A DNA stretch of 64,000 nt from Pollutimonas sp035515055 (GTDB taxonomy: Bacteria; Pseudomonadota; Gammaproteobacteria; Burkholderiales; Burkholderiaceae_B): assembly GCA_035515055.1 (NCBI GenBank), contig DATJBV010000036.1:1-64000 (forward strand), written 5' to 3'. A model generated the notes under the pieces. The model was not told the origin of the DNA. It did not search any database and saw only the letters and a program-made list of their open reading frames with translations. A program made the position numbers and the translations under genes. Shown in pieces: positions 31,823-40,335 of this stretch. Position 1 is the first letter of the stretch. Each line of letters opens with the position of its first letter.

Positions 31823-34359
31823 GGGGTGCCTGGGCTGAGGTCGGGCAGAGGCTCATGTTGACGCTCGCCTGACTGGAACTGTTGCCACACCTCCAGCGCG
31901 CGCAACCGTTGCCTGGCGACCGCCTCTATTTTGTCGCGCAACTCCGGATACCCCGCCAGCAAGGCGTCGAAGTCGCTTTCCAGCAGCATCAACAGGCGGC
32001 TGTAACCTAGCGATACCACCTTCGCCTCGAAGGGGGTGCCGGTAACTATGGCCATTTCACCAAACATCTCGCCGGTGCCCAGTTCCACTGTGGTCCGGTC
32101 CGGCAAGTGTATCGTTACCGCGCCCGAGGCGACGAAGTACATGACGCCACTACGGCCCAACTGCATGCGGATTTCCTGATCGGGCACGGCCAGACGCGGC
32201 TTCAAGAGTTTGCCCATGGCGTTCATTGCCTCGGGCGAGAGGGCGGCAAACATGGGCACCCGCTGGATCAATTCGTTGGCGCCTATCGCAATGTCCAGCG
32301 CCGGACGATCATTGATGTGACTCCATCGATTGTCGATCTGCTTGATCAGGTCCGAGTACATTTCGCCGGTAATGAGCGATTGCGCCAGCATGTCGCGATA
32401 GCGCAGCCGCTCCCGCGCCCGGGCCATCCGGCCCAGATACGACTCCTGCAGCCATTGGGCAAAGACTGGGTATTGCAGATCCAGCGCATACAGCGAACTT
32501 TCCAGCAAGACGAGACGGCGGCGATGCGCCTGCACGATGGATGCCGTGACTTCCGCGCCAAGCAACGGCGTTATTTCCTTTTCCGCAAACTTGATCAGGG
32601 CCTTGGCCACCGAACGCTTGCTCATGAGGTTGGCGAACCGTTTGCCGATTTCGCGCACCAGCCAGCTTTGGAAGCCGAACAGGTAATGCAGGCGCAAGGC
32701 CAGCCGGAACGGCCTTGAGTAACGCAGGTCGGCGGCAATGGCCGCTTCGAAGCCCGCCTGGCCGCCGCTGCGGACCGCATCGCTCAGGCGCTCGGCCCGC
32801 GCCAGGAGCGATTCGGCCGTGCGCCAGTCCACGACCTGGGCCTTCAAGGTATCGAAAAACATTTCTTCTTCACGTGCCGCCAACATGACCAGGCCCATGG
32901 CCACTTTCTGGTCGTGCGACATTTGATGAAGTTCGCCGCCGTCCACGCTGGTCTGGGCGGCATCGAACACGGCATGGACGCGTCCGAGGACGTCGGCGCC
33001 GATGTGTTCGTTCCGCGCGATTTCATCCGTCTTGTCGCGCAAGTCTTCCAGCGCCGCGACCAGCGCCTGGTTGCGCACTGTGCGATCGAACGGCGACAAC
33101 TCGTTCAAGCCGAGCTTTCGTATGAGCGGGCGCAAGCTGATGCCATTGATAAACAGCGTCATCAAGACAAAACCCGTGGTTGCCACCGCAATGAATTGCC
33201 GGGCCTCGTAGGGAACATTGCTCTGCTCGGTGACGGCCAACGCAAGCGCCAGAGAGACAGCGCCGCGCAGCCCGCCCCACCACATGACAATACGGTAGGC
33301 GGGACTGACTTTCGTACCGAATCGCGTCAATCCCAGCAACGGCAGTACGGCAAACACCATGAAGCCGCGCGCGACCAGCGTCACGGCGAACACCAATAAC
33401 ACCAACATGGCTTGTGTCCATGTCGTGTCCGCCAGCATGCGGGGGATCAACATGGCGGCAAATACGAAGATCAGGGAATTCGCCCAGAAGCCGAATTGGG
33501 ACCAGGAAGCCGACAGCTGTTCGAACGTGGTGGGCGACAAGCGCGTCCGCCCCGTCGATCCGATCACCAGGCCCGCGATGACGGTCGCGACGACGCCCGA
33601 CACCCCTACGTAGTGTTCCGCAATGTAGAAGGTGAGATAAGCCAACGAAACCGTAAGCGTGATCTCCGCCGTGGGCCAGCCGCGCAGCCAGATGAACAGG
33701 CTGCTGGTCAGCCTGGCCATAAGGAATCCAACCACGCCGCCGCCGATGAAACTGACCAGGAAGCTGGAAAGCACCGTTCCCATGGACAGTTGCCGCCCCC
33801 CGTAAAGCACGGTCAGGAGCACGGTATACAGGGCGATCGAGGCGGCGTCGTTAAAGAGCGACTCCCCTTCGACCAGGGTGGTCAGCCGTTTGGGCGCCCC
33901 CACCTCGCGGAAGACCCCGACCACGGCAATCGGATCTGTCGTCGCCACAATGGCGCCAAGCATCAGGCATACGGCCAGGCCATAGCCCGATACCGCATTG
34001 ATGGAAAAGCCGACAGCGGCGGTGCAGACCACGACCGCCACAATGGCCATCATCAGGATGGGGCCAACGTCGTCAAGCAGGCGGCGGACATTCAACGCCA
34101 GCGCTGTCTCGAACAAAAGGATGGGAAGAAAGACGAAAAGAAAGGTCTCTGACGACACTTCGAAGTTCTGGAGCGAATCCAGGAAGTCGCCCATCATCAG
34201 CGGAGCCCAGCTATGCACGTGAATGATCAGACCCAGCAACATGCCGACCATGGCCAGCAGGACCGAATACGGCAGTCGCAGCCGCCCGGCGAGCGGCGAC
34301 ATGAACGAGACAAGCGCCAGCAAGCCGGCCAGTCCAAAAACCAGGTGTCCAATCTGCAT
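31819..34359 (-). CDS. CPA1-type cation:proton antiporter with C-terminal cyclic-nucleotide-binding-like domain
   Basis: Protein of 846 residues. About twelve membrane helices (residues 1-400) include ATTDPIAVVGVFREVGAP and NDAASIALY, the ion-site motifs of the Na+/H+ exchanger family. A long helical cytoplasmic region follows, and the C-terminal 130 residues form a cNMP/CRP-like beta-barrel (GVMYFVASGAVTIHLPD, ELGTGEMFGEMAIVTGTP). The FGEMAIV core resembles the phosphate-binding cassette, so transport may be gated by a cyclic nucleotide; the usual Arg of that cassette is not clearly present (TGTPFEAKV). ATG at 34359. Convergent overlap with the Sco gene. Confidence 0.88.
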   Translation of the reverse strand: MQIGHLVFGLAGLLALVSFMSPLAGRLRLPYSVLLAMVGMLLGLIIHVHSWAPLMMGDFLDSLQNFEVSSETFLFVFLPILLFETALALNVRRLLDDVGPILMMAIVAVVVCTAAVGFSINAVSGYGLAVCLMLGAIVATTDPIAVVGVFREVGAPKRLTTLVEGESLFNDAASIALYTVLLTVLYGGRQLSMGTVLSSFLVSFIGGGVVGFLMARLTSSLFIWLRGWPTAEITLTVSLAYLTFYIAEHYVGVSGVVATVIAGLVIGSTGRTRLSPTTFEQLSASWSQFGFWANSLIFVFAAMLIPRMLADTTWTQAMLVLLVFAVTLVARGFMVFAVLPLLGLTRFGTKVSPAYRIVMWWGGLRGAVSLALALAVTEQSNVPYEARQFIAVATTGFVLMTLFINGISLRPLIRKLGLNELSPFDRTVRNQALVAALEDLRDKTDEIARNEHIGADVLGRVHAVFDAAQTSVDGGELHQMSHDQKVAMGLVMLAAREEEMFFDTLKAQVVDWRTAESLLARAERLSDAVRSGGQAGFEAAIAADLRYSRPFRLALRLHYLFGFQSWLVREIGKRFANLMSKRSVAKALIKFAEKEITPLLGAEVTASIVQAHRRRLVLLESSLYALDLQYPVFAQWLQESYLGRMARARERLRYRDMLAQSLITGEMYSDLIKQIDNRWSHINDRPALDIAIGANELIQRVPMFAALSPEAMNAMGKLLKPRLAVPDQEIRMQLGRSGVMYFVASGAVTIHLPDRTTVELGTGEMFGEMAIVTGTPFEAKVVSLGYSRLLMLLESDFDALLAGYPELRDKIEAVARQRLRALEVWQQFQSGERQHEPLPDLSPGTP

Positions 34360-34389
34360 GCGCGCTTCCCGTATATGCTGTGCCGCTTC

Positions 34390-34416
34390 AATAGCGCAAA
34401 TCGGTCATGCGCTATT
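34390..34416. promoter_or_regulatory. 9-N9-9 inverted repeat upstream of the antiporter gene
   Basis: AATAGCGCA (34390-34398) and TGCGCTATT (34408-34416) are perfect complements separated by 9 bases, 30 bases upstream of the antiporter ATG. The geometry equals that of a CIRCE element but the sequence differs. It is a candidate operator or leader hairpin for this gene. Confidence 0.5.
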
Positions 34417-34484
34417 CAAGAGAATCAGGATATCGCTTTTTTTATCCGTATTCGGCGATGGTGGCCATTTTTTTTCGAGCGGAC

Positions 34485-34511
34485 GAAAAAAGGGACACCT
34501 GCTGGTGTCCC
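34485..34511 (-). terminator. Rho-independent terminator of rpoH
   Basis: An 8-bp stem GGGACACC/GGTGTCCC with a 4-base loop is followed on the minus strand by six or more T. It lies about 180 bases after the rpoH stop, inside the 334-base gene-free stretch 34360-34693. Apart from this terminator and the inverted repeat near 34400, nothing else was recognised in that stretch. Confidence 0.85.
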
Positions 34512-34693
34512 GTAAACATCCGCTTCAAAAGGGAGGGGAAGAGGAGAAGCCGAAGCGGACGATAGAGCAATGAGCCCGCGCATCGCATGCCAGAACGCAT
34601 TGTCTATGTAGTGTTAGTGCATGACCCTGACGATAAGTTCGGTATTTCGGCTACGGAGATGTAAAACAATATGTCGGCCGTAAGGCGTAGAGG

Positions 34694-35581
34694 CTATGCG
34701 CTTTGAAGCACGCCGCGAAGCTTCTTGAACGCCGCGGCCTCTATCTGGCGGATGCGTTCGGCCGAGACCCCGAACTCTTTGGCCAGGTCGTGCAGCGTGG
34801 CGCCGCCGTCGTCCTGCAGCCAACGCGCCTGGACGATGCGTTTTGAACGAGGGTCCAGCCCCTCGAGCGCATTTTCCAGCCCCGCGCCCTGCAAGGCAGC
34901 TTCGGCACGCCGTTCGAGTACGTAGGAAGGTTCTTCCCAGCCTTCGTCCGATAAATACGCGATCGGCGCGTAGCCATCTTCGTCGTCTCCCGGCAATTCC
35001 AACGCCATTTCACGCCCCGACATGCGAACTTCCATTTCGCTGACGTCTTCAGGGCGCACATTCAGTTCCCGCGCAATGCTGTCGACTTGGTCGGGATTCA
35101 AGGTTTGGCCATCGGGACGCATGCGCCGCAAGTTGAAGAACAGCTTGCGCTGTGCCTTCGTGGTGGCAACCTTGACCATGCGCCAATTGCGTACGATGTA
35201 TTCGTGGATTTCAGCCTTGATCCAGTGCACGGCAAACGACACCAGGCGCACACCGCGATCCGGGTCGAAGCGTTTTACCGCCTTCATCAGGCCTACATTG
35301 CCTTCCTGGATGAGATCCGCATGCGCCAACCCATAGCCCAGATACTGCCGCGCAATGGAAACAACCAGACGCAAGTGCGAAGTAATCAATTGACGGGCCG
35401 CGTCCAGATCTGATTGGTCCCGCAGGCGCTGACCCAGTGCGAGCTCTTGCTCGGGTGTCAGCATGGGCAGGCGATTGACGGCACTGATGTACGCCTCGAT
35501 CGTGCCGAGCGCGCCCGGATTGGAGATAGCCATGGCCAACTGGTTGTTGGTCAATGTCAGCGATTGATTGCTATGGGTCAT
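34694..35581 (-). CDS. rpoH: Heat-shock sigma factor sigma-32
   Basis: Sigma factor of 295 residues. Region 2 reads LIQEGNVGLMKAVKRFDPDRG, then HWIKAEIHEYIVRNWRMVKV; the RpoH-specific box follows as QRKLFFNLRRM, which separates it from RpoD/RpoS. Region 4 ends with LAKEFGVSAERIRQIEAAAF, the helix-turn-helix for the -35 element. It directs transcription of chaperone and protease genes. ATG at 35581. A perfect CIRCE operator lies 38 bases upstream, so HrcA may repress it. A terminator follows downstream. Confidence 0.96.
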   Translation of the reverse strand: MTHSNQSLTLTNNQLAMAISNPGALGTIEAYISAVNRLPMLTPEQELALGQRLRDQSDLDAARQLITSHLRLVVSIARQYLGYGLAHADLIQEGNVGLMKAVKRFDPDRGVRLVSFAVHWIKAEIHEYIVRNWRMVKVATTKAQRKLFFNLRRMRPDGQTLNPDQVDSIARELNVRPEDVSEMEVRMSGREMALELPGDDEDGYAPIAYLSDEGWEEPSYVLERRAEAALQGAGLENALEGLDPRSKRIVQARWLQDDGGATLHDLAKEFGVSAERIRQIEAAAFKKLRGVLQSA

Positions 35582-35619
35582 CGGATAAACGGTCCTCGTG
35601 GAAAGGGTAGTGTCTTATA

Positions 35620-35646
35620 TTAGCACTCAGTTGCCTGGAGTGCTAA
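35620..35646. promoter_or_regulatory. CIRCE element (HrcA operator) upstream of rpoH
   Basis: TTAGCACTC-N9-GAGTGCTAA with both 9-bp arms identical to the CIRCE consensus. It ends 38 bases before the rpoH ATG and runs into a minus-strand TATAAG that could be the -10, so a bound repressor would block the promoter. CIRCE sites are classically found before groESL or dnaK. The divergent gene starts 202 bases away on the other side and is the less likely target. Confidence 0.93.
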
Positions 35647-35703
35647 TCCGCCAGGGAAAAACCGTACAGATGCCGATAAGAACGCTAAATCAGGTGGAAG
35701 TTC

Positions 35704-35732
35704 ACTGTTTTTCATGCATTCCGACTGTTTTT
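35704..35732. repeat. Two ACTGTTTTT direct repeats, 20 bases apart
   Basis: ACTGTTTTT occurs at 35704-35712 and 35724-35732, i.e. spaced by about two helical turns, in the 200-base control region of the LivK-like gene. It could be a regulator site; no consensus recognised. Confidence 0.3.
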
Positions 35733-35847
35733 GCACGATTATGGGCAAGTACCGCGCCCGGAAACGCTTATCCCCGTTTACTATGCGTGTTGATAAAAAA
35801 ACCAGACGCCGCCCACATTGCGTCCGCGCCTCAACTCCGGAGAGTCC

Positions 35848-36996
35848 ATGTTGCCTAAAATCCTTGCCGCCACCGCCGCCCTTCTTGCCGTCCTGAGCGT
35901 TCCCGCCACACAGGCGCAGGTAAAGATAGGCGTCGTCACATCGGCCACCGGACCCACCGCCATGGTCGGGATCCCGCAAAAGAATACCGTTCCGCTGCTG
36001 CCCGCCACCATAGGCGATTTGACGGTCGAGTACATATCCATGGACGACACCAGCGATCCGACGCAGACCGTCACCATCTTCAAGAAGCTTCTTTCCGAAC
36101 AAAAAGTAGACGCCTTCATTGGACCGACCGGTTCACCCAATGCAATGGCCGTCATTCAGTTCGTGGCCGAAAGCGGCACGCCCATGCTTTCGCCGGTGGG
36201 TACGGCGTCTGTCATCCTGCCTATGACTCCCCAAAAGAAATGGGTGTTCAAGCCAACCCAAAATGACGACCTGATCGCTACGGCACTGGTGGGCCACATG
36301 GTGCAATCCGGCGTAAAGACCGCTGGCTTCATTGGCTTCAACGACGCCTATGGCGAGAACTGGCTCCGCGTTTTCACCGAGCTTGCCAAGAAAAACGGTA
36401 TCAAATTGGTGGCCACCGAACGCTATCAACGTTCGGATAGCTCCGTGACCGGCCAGGCACTTAAGATTTTGGCCGCGAAACCCGATATCGTGCTTGTTGC
36501 CGGCACCGGCACGGCCGCGGTGCTGCCACAGGCAACGCTCGTCAAGCAAGGCTACAAAGGCCAGTTCTATCAAACCCACGGCGCCGCCCTGCCCGCATTC
36601 CTGAAGTTGGGCGGCAAAGACGTCGAGAATACGGTGCTGGCCGCCAGTCTTATGCTGGTATTGCCTGAAATCGCCGATAGCAACCCGTCCAAGGCCATCG
36701 CGCAAGACTATATCGAACGCTATACCAAGCTGCACGGCAGCGCGCCGGCCACGTTCGGTGCGAACGTGTACGATGCCGGCCTGCTGCTGGAACGAGCCAT
36801 CCCGATCGCCGCAAGCGTTGCCGCTCCCGGCACGCCGGAGTTCCGCAGCGCGCTGCGCGATGCCCTGGAGCAGACAAAAGAACTGGTCGGCACACAAGGC
36901 GTTTACAACATGACTGCGGACGATCACAGCGGTTTCGATAACCGCGGGCGCGAACTAATCACCATCAAGAACGGGGAATGGCGCCTGGTCAAGTAG
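35848..36996 (+). CDS. Orphan ABC-type branched-chain amino acid (LivK-like) binding protein
   Basis: Secreted protein of 382 residues. Sec signal peptide (LPKILAATAALLAVLSVPATQAQ), then the family-typical KIGVVTSATGPTAMVGIPQ start of the mature domain, the FIGPTGSPNAMAVIQFVAE region and the NDAYGENW segment. It binds a small ligand in the periplasm. No permease or ATPase gene is adjacent, so the partner system must be elsewhere. ATG at 35848 has GGAG upstream; the frame opens at 35818. The ligand is unknown; such orphans in this order often bind aromatic or organic acids rather than amino acids. Confidence 0.85.
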   Translation: MLPKILAATAALLAVLSVPATQAQVKIGVVTSATGPTAMVGIPQKNTVPLLPATIGDLTVEYISMDDTSDPTQTVTIFKKLLSEQKVDAFIGPTGSPNAMAVIQFVAESGTPMLSPVGTASVILPMTPQKKWVFKPTQNDDLIATALVGHMVQSGVKTAGFIGFNDAYGENWLRVFTELAKKNGIKLVATERYQRSDSSVTGQALKILAAKPDIVLVAGTGTAAVLPQATLVKQGYKGQFYQTHGAALPAFLKLGGKDVENTVLAASLMLVLPEIADSNPSKAIAQDYIERYTKLHGSAPATFGANVYDAGLLLERAIPIAASVAAPGTPEFRSALRDALEQTKELVGTQGVYNMTADDHSGFDNRGRELITIKNGEWRLVK

Positions 36997-37008
36997 GCGC
37001 CATTCATT

Positions 37009-37869
37009 TCATATTAATGCAAGCTGCTCCGCATGAAAGGCCATGTGGTCCTGCATGAAGCTGGAAATGAAATAATACCCGTGGTCGTAGCCTTCATGGC
37101 GGCGCAAGGTAAGCGGCTGGCCCGCCTGCCGGCAGGCCGCCTCGAAGGCCTCGGGGTATAGCTGTTCCCGCAGAAAACCGTCCGCCAGACCCTGGTCGAT
37201 CAGTATCGCCGGCATAAAGGGCCGCTGCCCTTGCTCCATCAACAAAGTGGCGTCGTAGCCCGCCCAAGCCGCCCGGTCGCTGCCCAGATAGGCGGTAAAT
37301 GCCTTCTCGCCCCATGGGCAGCGCGACGGCGCGGCAATCGGCGCAAATGCGGATACCGACCGAAAGCGATCCGGATGGCGCTGTGCCAGGACCAGGGCGC
37401 CATGACCGCCCATGGAGTGTCCGAATACGCCCACACGGGCGGCATCGCCGGGCAAGACGCTCGTTACCAAGCCGCGCAATTCGTCCGCCACGTAAGTTTC
37501 CATACGATAGTGCGTACTCCAGGGCGGCTGCGTCGCATCGAGATAAAAACCGGCGCCGGTTCCCAAGTCCCAATCGGCCTCTTCGCCCGGCACTCCGGCG
37601 CCGCGCGGGCTGGTGTCCGGCGCCACCAGCATAAGGCCGTGACGGGCCGCCCAGCGCTGCGCGCCCGCCTTGATCATGAAGGTCTCTTCCGTGCAGGTGA
37701 GCCCCGCCAGGAAAAACACGACCGGCACGCTTGCTTCAAGGGCTTGTGCCGGGACGAATACTGAAAATCGCATGGGCAGGCCGATCGCGCGCGAGTCGTG
37801 GCGGTAGAAACGCTGCATGCCGTCGAAGCAGCGGTGCTCGCTGATCAATTCCAGATGTGGCCCCGCCAT
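37009..37869 (-). CDS. fghA: S-formylglutathione hydrolase
   Basis: Alpha/beta hydrolase of 286 residues of the esterase D group. The nucleophile motif is GHSMGGHGAL (Ser152); FLAGLTCTEETFMIKAGAQR and APDTSPRGAGVPGE are diagnostic of the family. It hydrolyses S-formylglutathione to glutathione and formate, completing formaldehyde detoxification started by the adjacent dehydrogenase. Its ATG overlaps the stop codon of that gene by one base. Confidence 0.94.
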   Translation of the reverse strand: MAGPHLELISEHRCFDGMQRFYRHDSRAIGLPMRFSVFVPAQALEASVPVVFFLAGLTCTEETFMIKAGAQRWAARHGLMLVAPDTSPRGAGVPGEEADWDLGTGAGFYLDATQPPWSTHYRMETYVADELRGLVTSVLPGDAARVGVFGHSMGGHGALVLAQRHPDRFRSVSAFAPIAAPSRCPWGEKAFTAYLGSDRAAWAGYDATLLMEQGQRPFMPAILIDQGLADGFLREQLYPEAFEAACRQAGQPLTLRRHEGYDHGYYFISSFMQDHMAFHAEQLALI

Positions 37870-38975
37870 TAGTACACCACGACCGAACGGATGGACTCCC
37901 CACGTTTCATCAGGTCGAAACCGTCGTTGATTTGCTCGAGGCCCAGCTTGTGCGTGATCAAGTCGTCAATATTGATTTTTCCATCCATATACCAATCCAC
38001 GATCTTCGGCACGTCCGTGCGTCCGCGCGCACCCCCGAATGCCGACCCCTTCCATTCCCGGCCTGTGACCAGTTGGAATGGCCGGGTCGAGATTTCCGCG
38101 CCCGCTTCGGCGACGCCGATAATGATCGACTGGCCCCAGCCCCTGTGGCAGCATTCGAGCGCCTGGCGCATGACCTTGGTATTGCCTATGCATTCGAAGG
38201 AATAATCGGCCCCGCCATCGGTAAGCTGAATGATATGGTCGACGACATTCTCTACCTCGTTGGGATTGATGAAATCCGTCATGCCGAACTTGCGGGCCAT
38301 GGCTTCGCGCTCGGGGTTGAGGTCGACGCCGATGATCTTGTCGGCACCCACCATTTTGGCGCCCTGTATGACATTAAGCCCGATGCCGCCCAGGCCGAAC
38401 ACAACGACATTGGCTCCCGCTTCGACCTTGGCGGTGAACAGGACGGCCCCAAGGCCGGTGGTAACGCCGCAGCCGATGTAGCAGACCTTGTCGAATGGCG
38501 CGTCCTTGCGGATTTTTGCCAGGGCAATTTCAGGGACAACGATATGATTGGCGAAGGTGGACGTGCCCATGTAGTGATGCACAGGCCGACCGCCAATGGT
38601 GAAGCGCGAAGTGCCGTCCGGCATCAATCCCTTGCCCTGGGTGGCCCGTATGGCCGTGCATAGATTGGTTTTTCGGGAAAGGCACGACTTGCACTGCCGG
38701 CACTCCGGCGTGTACAGGGGTATGACGTGGTCGCCCGCCGAGAGCGATGTGACGCCCGGCCCGGTTTCCAGCACGATACCCGCGCCTTCGTGACCCAGGA
38801 TGGAAGGAAAAATCCCTTCCGGGTCGGCGCCCGAAAGCGTGTAGTAGTCGGTGTGGCAGATACCGGTTGCCTTGATCTCGACCAGCACTTCGCCGGCCTT
38901 GGGGCCCGCCAGCTCCACATCTTCTATGGTGAGAGGCGCACCCGCCTTCCAGGCAACCGCCGCGATTGTCTTCAT
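37869..38975 (-). CDS. adhC: S-(hydroxymethyl)glutathione dehydrogenase (class III alcohol dehydrogenase)
   Basis: Zinc-dependent dehydrogenase of 368 residues. The catalytic zinc ligands are in TGICHTDYYTLSG and GHEGAGIVLE; the structural zinc Cys group is CRQCKSCLSRKTNLC. A GLGGIGLNVIQGAKM Rossmann segment binds NAD. The class III residues for glutathione binding are consistent with formaldehyde-glutathione oxidation. ATG at 38975 with GGAG upstream. First gene of the two-gene formaldehyde operon; no FrmR-type regulator gene is nearby. Confidence 0.95.
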   Translation of the reverse strand: MKTIAAVAWKAGAPLTIEDVELAGPKAGEVLVEIKATGICHTDYYTLSGADPEGIFPSILGHEGAGIVLETGPGVTSLSAGDHVIPLYTPECRQCKSCLSRKTNLCTAIRATQGKGLMPDGTSRFTIGGRPVHHYMGTSTFANHIVVPEIALAKIRKDAPFDKVCYIGCGVTTGLGAVLFTAKVEAGANVVVFGLGGIGLNVIQGAKMVGADKIIGVDLNPEREAMARKFGMTDFINPNEVENVVDHIIQLTDGGADYSFECIGNTKVMRQALECCHRGWGQSIIIGVAEAGAEISTRPFQLVTGREWKGSAFGGARGRTDVPKIVDWYMDGKINIDDLITHKLGLEQINDGFDLMKRGESIRSVVVY

Positions 38976-39089
38976 ACCGAACTCCAGATAACAGGATAAA
39001 CATGGCAGCGCGCCCGGCCCGCGGCGCGCCTCGATGGTTCAATGTTAAACCAGCGGGGCCGGTTGCTGTCCCCGGCGCGGCTTACCCGG

Positions 39090-40319
39090 CTAGTATTCGG
39101 ACGATTTACCGGTAAGCGCCACGCCCACGCGCAGCATGTAATAGGCCAAGGTATCGGTCCATCGGCCGATGAACGTGCGGCCCTCTAGCTGTTGCCGTGT
39201 GACACGCCGGGCGTCCTTGTGCATTTCGGTCTCAAGGGCGGACTTGAGTTCCGCAGCAAAACCGGCGTCCTGGATATAAACATTGGCCTCGCGCGCCAGA
39301 AGCAGGCTGAACGGATCCAGGTTGGACGAACCGACCATGGCGTTGTCGTCCATCACCGCTACCTTAGCATGCAGGTAGCTTGCCATGTATTCATGGATTT
39401 CAACGCCGTCGTCGAGCAGCTTGCCGTACATATAACGGCACGCCCGGTATTGCATAGGGTATTCGGATCGGCCTTGCAGCAGCAGCCTTACCCGAACGCC
39501 TCGGCGTGCGGCACGCTTGATCGCCCTGCGCAGGCGGCGGCCGGGAAAGAAGTAGGCGTTGGCCACCAGGACATCGTGCTCGGCCCGCGCGATGGCATGC
39601 AGATAAACGTCTTCGATCGTCTGGCGGAATCGCAGGTTATCGCGCAGCAGCAGGGCCGCGCGCATTCCCGGCTGAAAAATGGGTCCGGGCCGGCTCTGGA
39701 GCTGCTGGCGCCTGGCGATCCATTGGGTCAGGCGGCGATAAAACGCCGCCCAGTCGTCACGTCGACGCCATGCCATGCGCAGCCATAAGGCGCGCTGCGT
39801 ACGGGCCACACCGCCCACGATCGGACCTTGCAGCCTGACCGCAAAGTCGAAGCGGGGACGCAAACCCTCGCCATCGTCGGGCACGTCTTCATAGTCGTCC
39901 AGGATATTGATGCCGCCCACGAATGCAATGGCATCGTCAATGACGGCGACCTTGCGATGCAGGCGACGCAGTCGGCGCAAATCGAAGGCCATGTGGCGCA
40001 GCCCTGTGGGCTCGGGTCGGTAGACGCGATACTGGGCGCCCATCGCCGCCAGCCGGCGGCCAATGTCGACCGCATGCTTATTGCTGCCGAAACCATCGAT
40101 GACGACCCGGACTTTTACGCCTCGTTCGCAGGCTTGCCGAAGATGGTCAAGCACGAGCAAACCGGTCTTGTCGAGGTTGAAGATATAGGTTTCCAGGTGC
40201 ACACTGCGCCCGGCATCGCGAATGGCCGCACACAGCGCCGGGAAGAACTCCTCGCCATTATGCAGAAGGTCTATCTGGTTGCCTTCGTGCCAGTCGAAGG
40301 TGAGGGCTTTGCGCGCCAT
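39090..40319 (-). CDS. clsB: Cardiolipin synthase B-like phospholipase D family protein
   Basis: Protein of 409 residues with two HKD motifs: HRKVAVIDDAIAFVGGIN and HAKVAVMDDNAMVGSSNLDP, each at the active site of the phospholipase D fold. It opens with QIDLLHNGEEFFPALC, characteristic of ClsB (YbhO). It likely makes cardiolipin from phosphatidylglycerol and another phospholipid. It starts 16 bases after the alpha/beta hydrolase gene and closes the fmdB-DUF502-aspS operon. Confidence 0.88.
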   Translation of the reverse strand: MARKALTFDWHEGNQIDLLHNGEEFFPALCAAIRDAGRSVHLETYIFNLDKTGLLVLDHLRQACERGVKVRVVIDGFGSNKHAVDIGRRLAAMGAQYRVYRPEPTGLRHMAFDLRRLRRLHRKVAVIDDAIAFVGGINILDDYEDVPDDGEGLRPRFDFAVRLQGPIVGGVARTQRALWLRMAWRRRDDWAAFYRRLTQWIARRQQLQSRPGPIFQPGMRAALLLRDNLRFRQTIEDVYLHAIARAEHDVLVANAYFFPGRRLRRAIKRAARRGVRVRLLLQGRSEYPMQYRACRYMYGKLLDDGVEIHEYMASYLHAKVAVMDDNAMVGSSNLDPFSLLLAREANVYIQDAGFAAELKSALETEMHKDARRVTRQQLEGRTFIGRWTDTLAYYMLRVGVALTGKSSEY

Positions 40320-40335
40320 GGCCGGTCCCTTGCCG

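Noticed and set aside
34614..34823. Minus-strand frame of 69 codons overlapping the 3' end of rpoH
   Set aside because: Out-of-frame shadow of rpoH region 4; the true RpoH C-terminus is intact.
37857..38663. Plus-strand reading frame of 268 codons over the adhC gene
   Set aside because: Antisense to adhC, which has complete zinc and NAD motifs; no independent coding signal.
38999..39089. GC-rich palindromic stretch between adhC and clsB
   Set aside because: Several overlapping weak stems are possible but none has both a long stem and a T-run, so no terminator is called.
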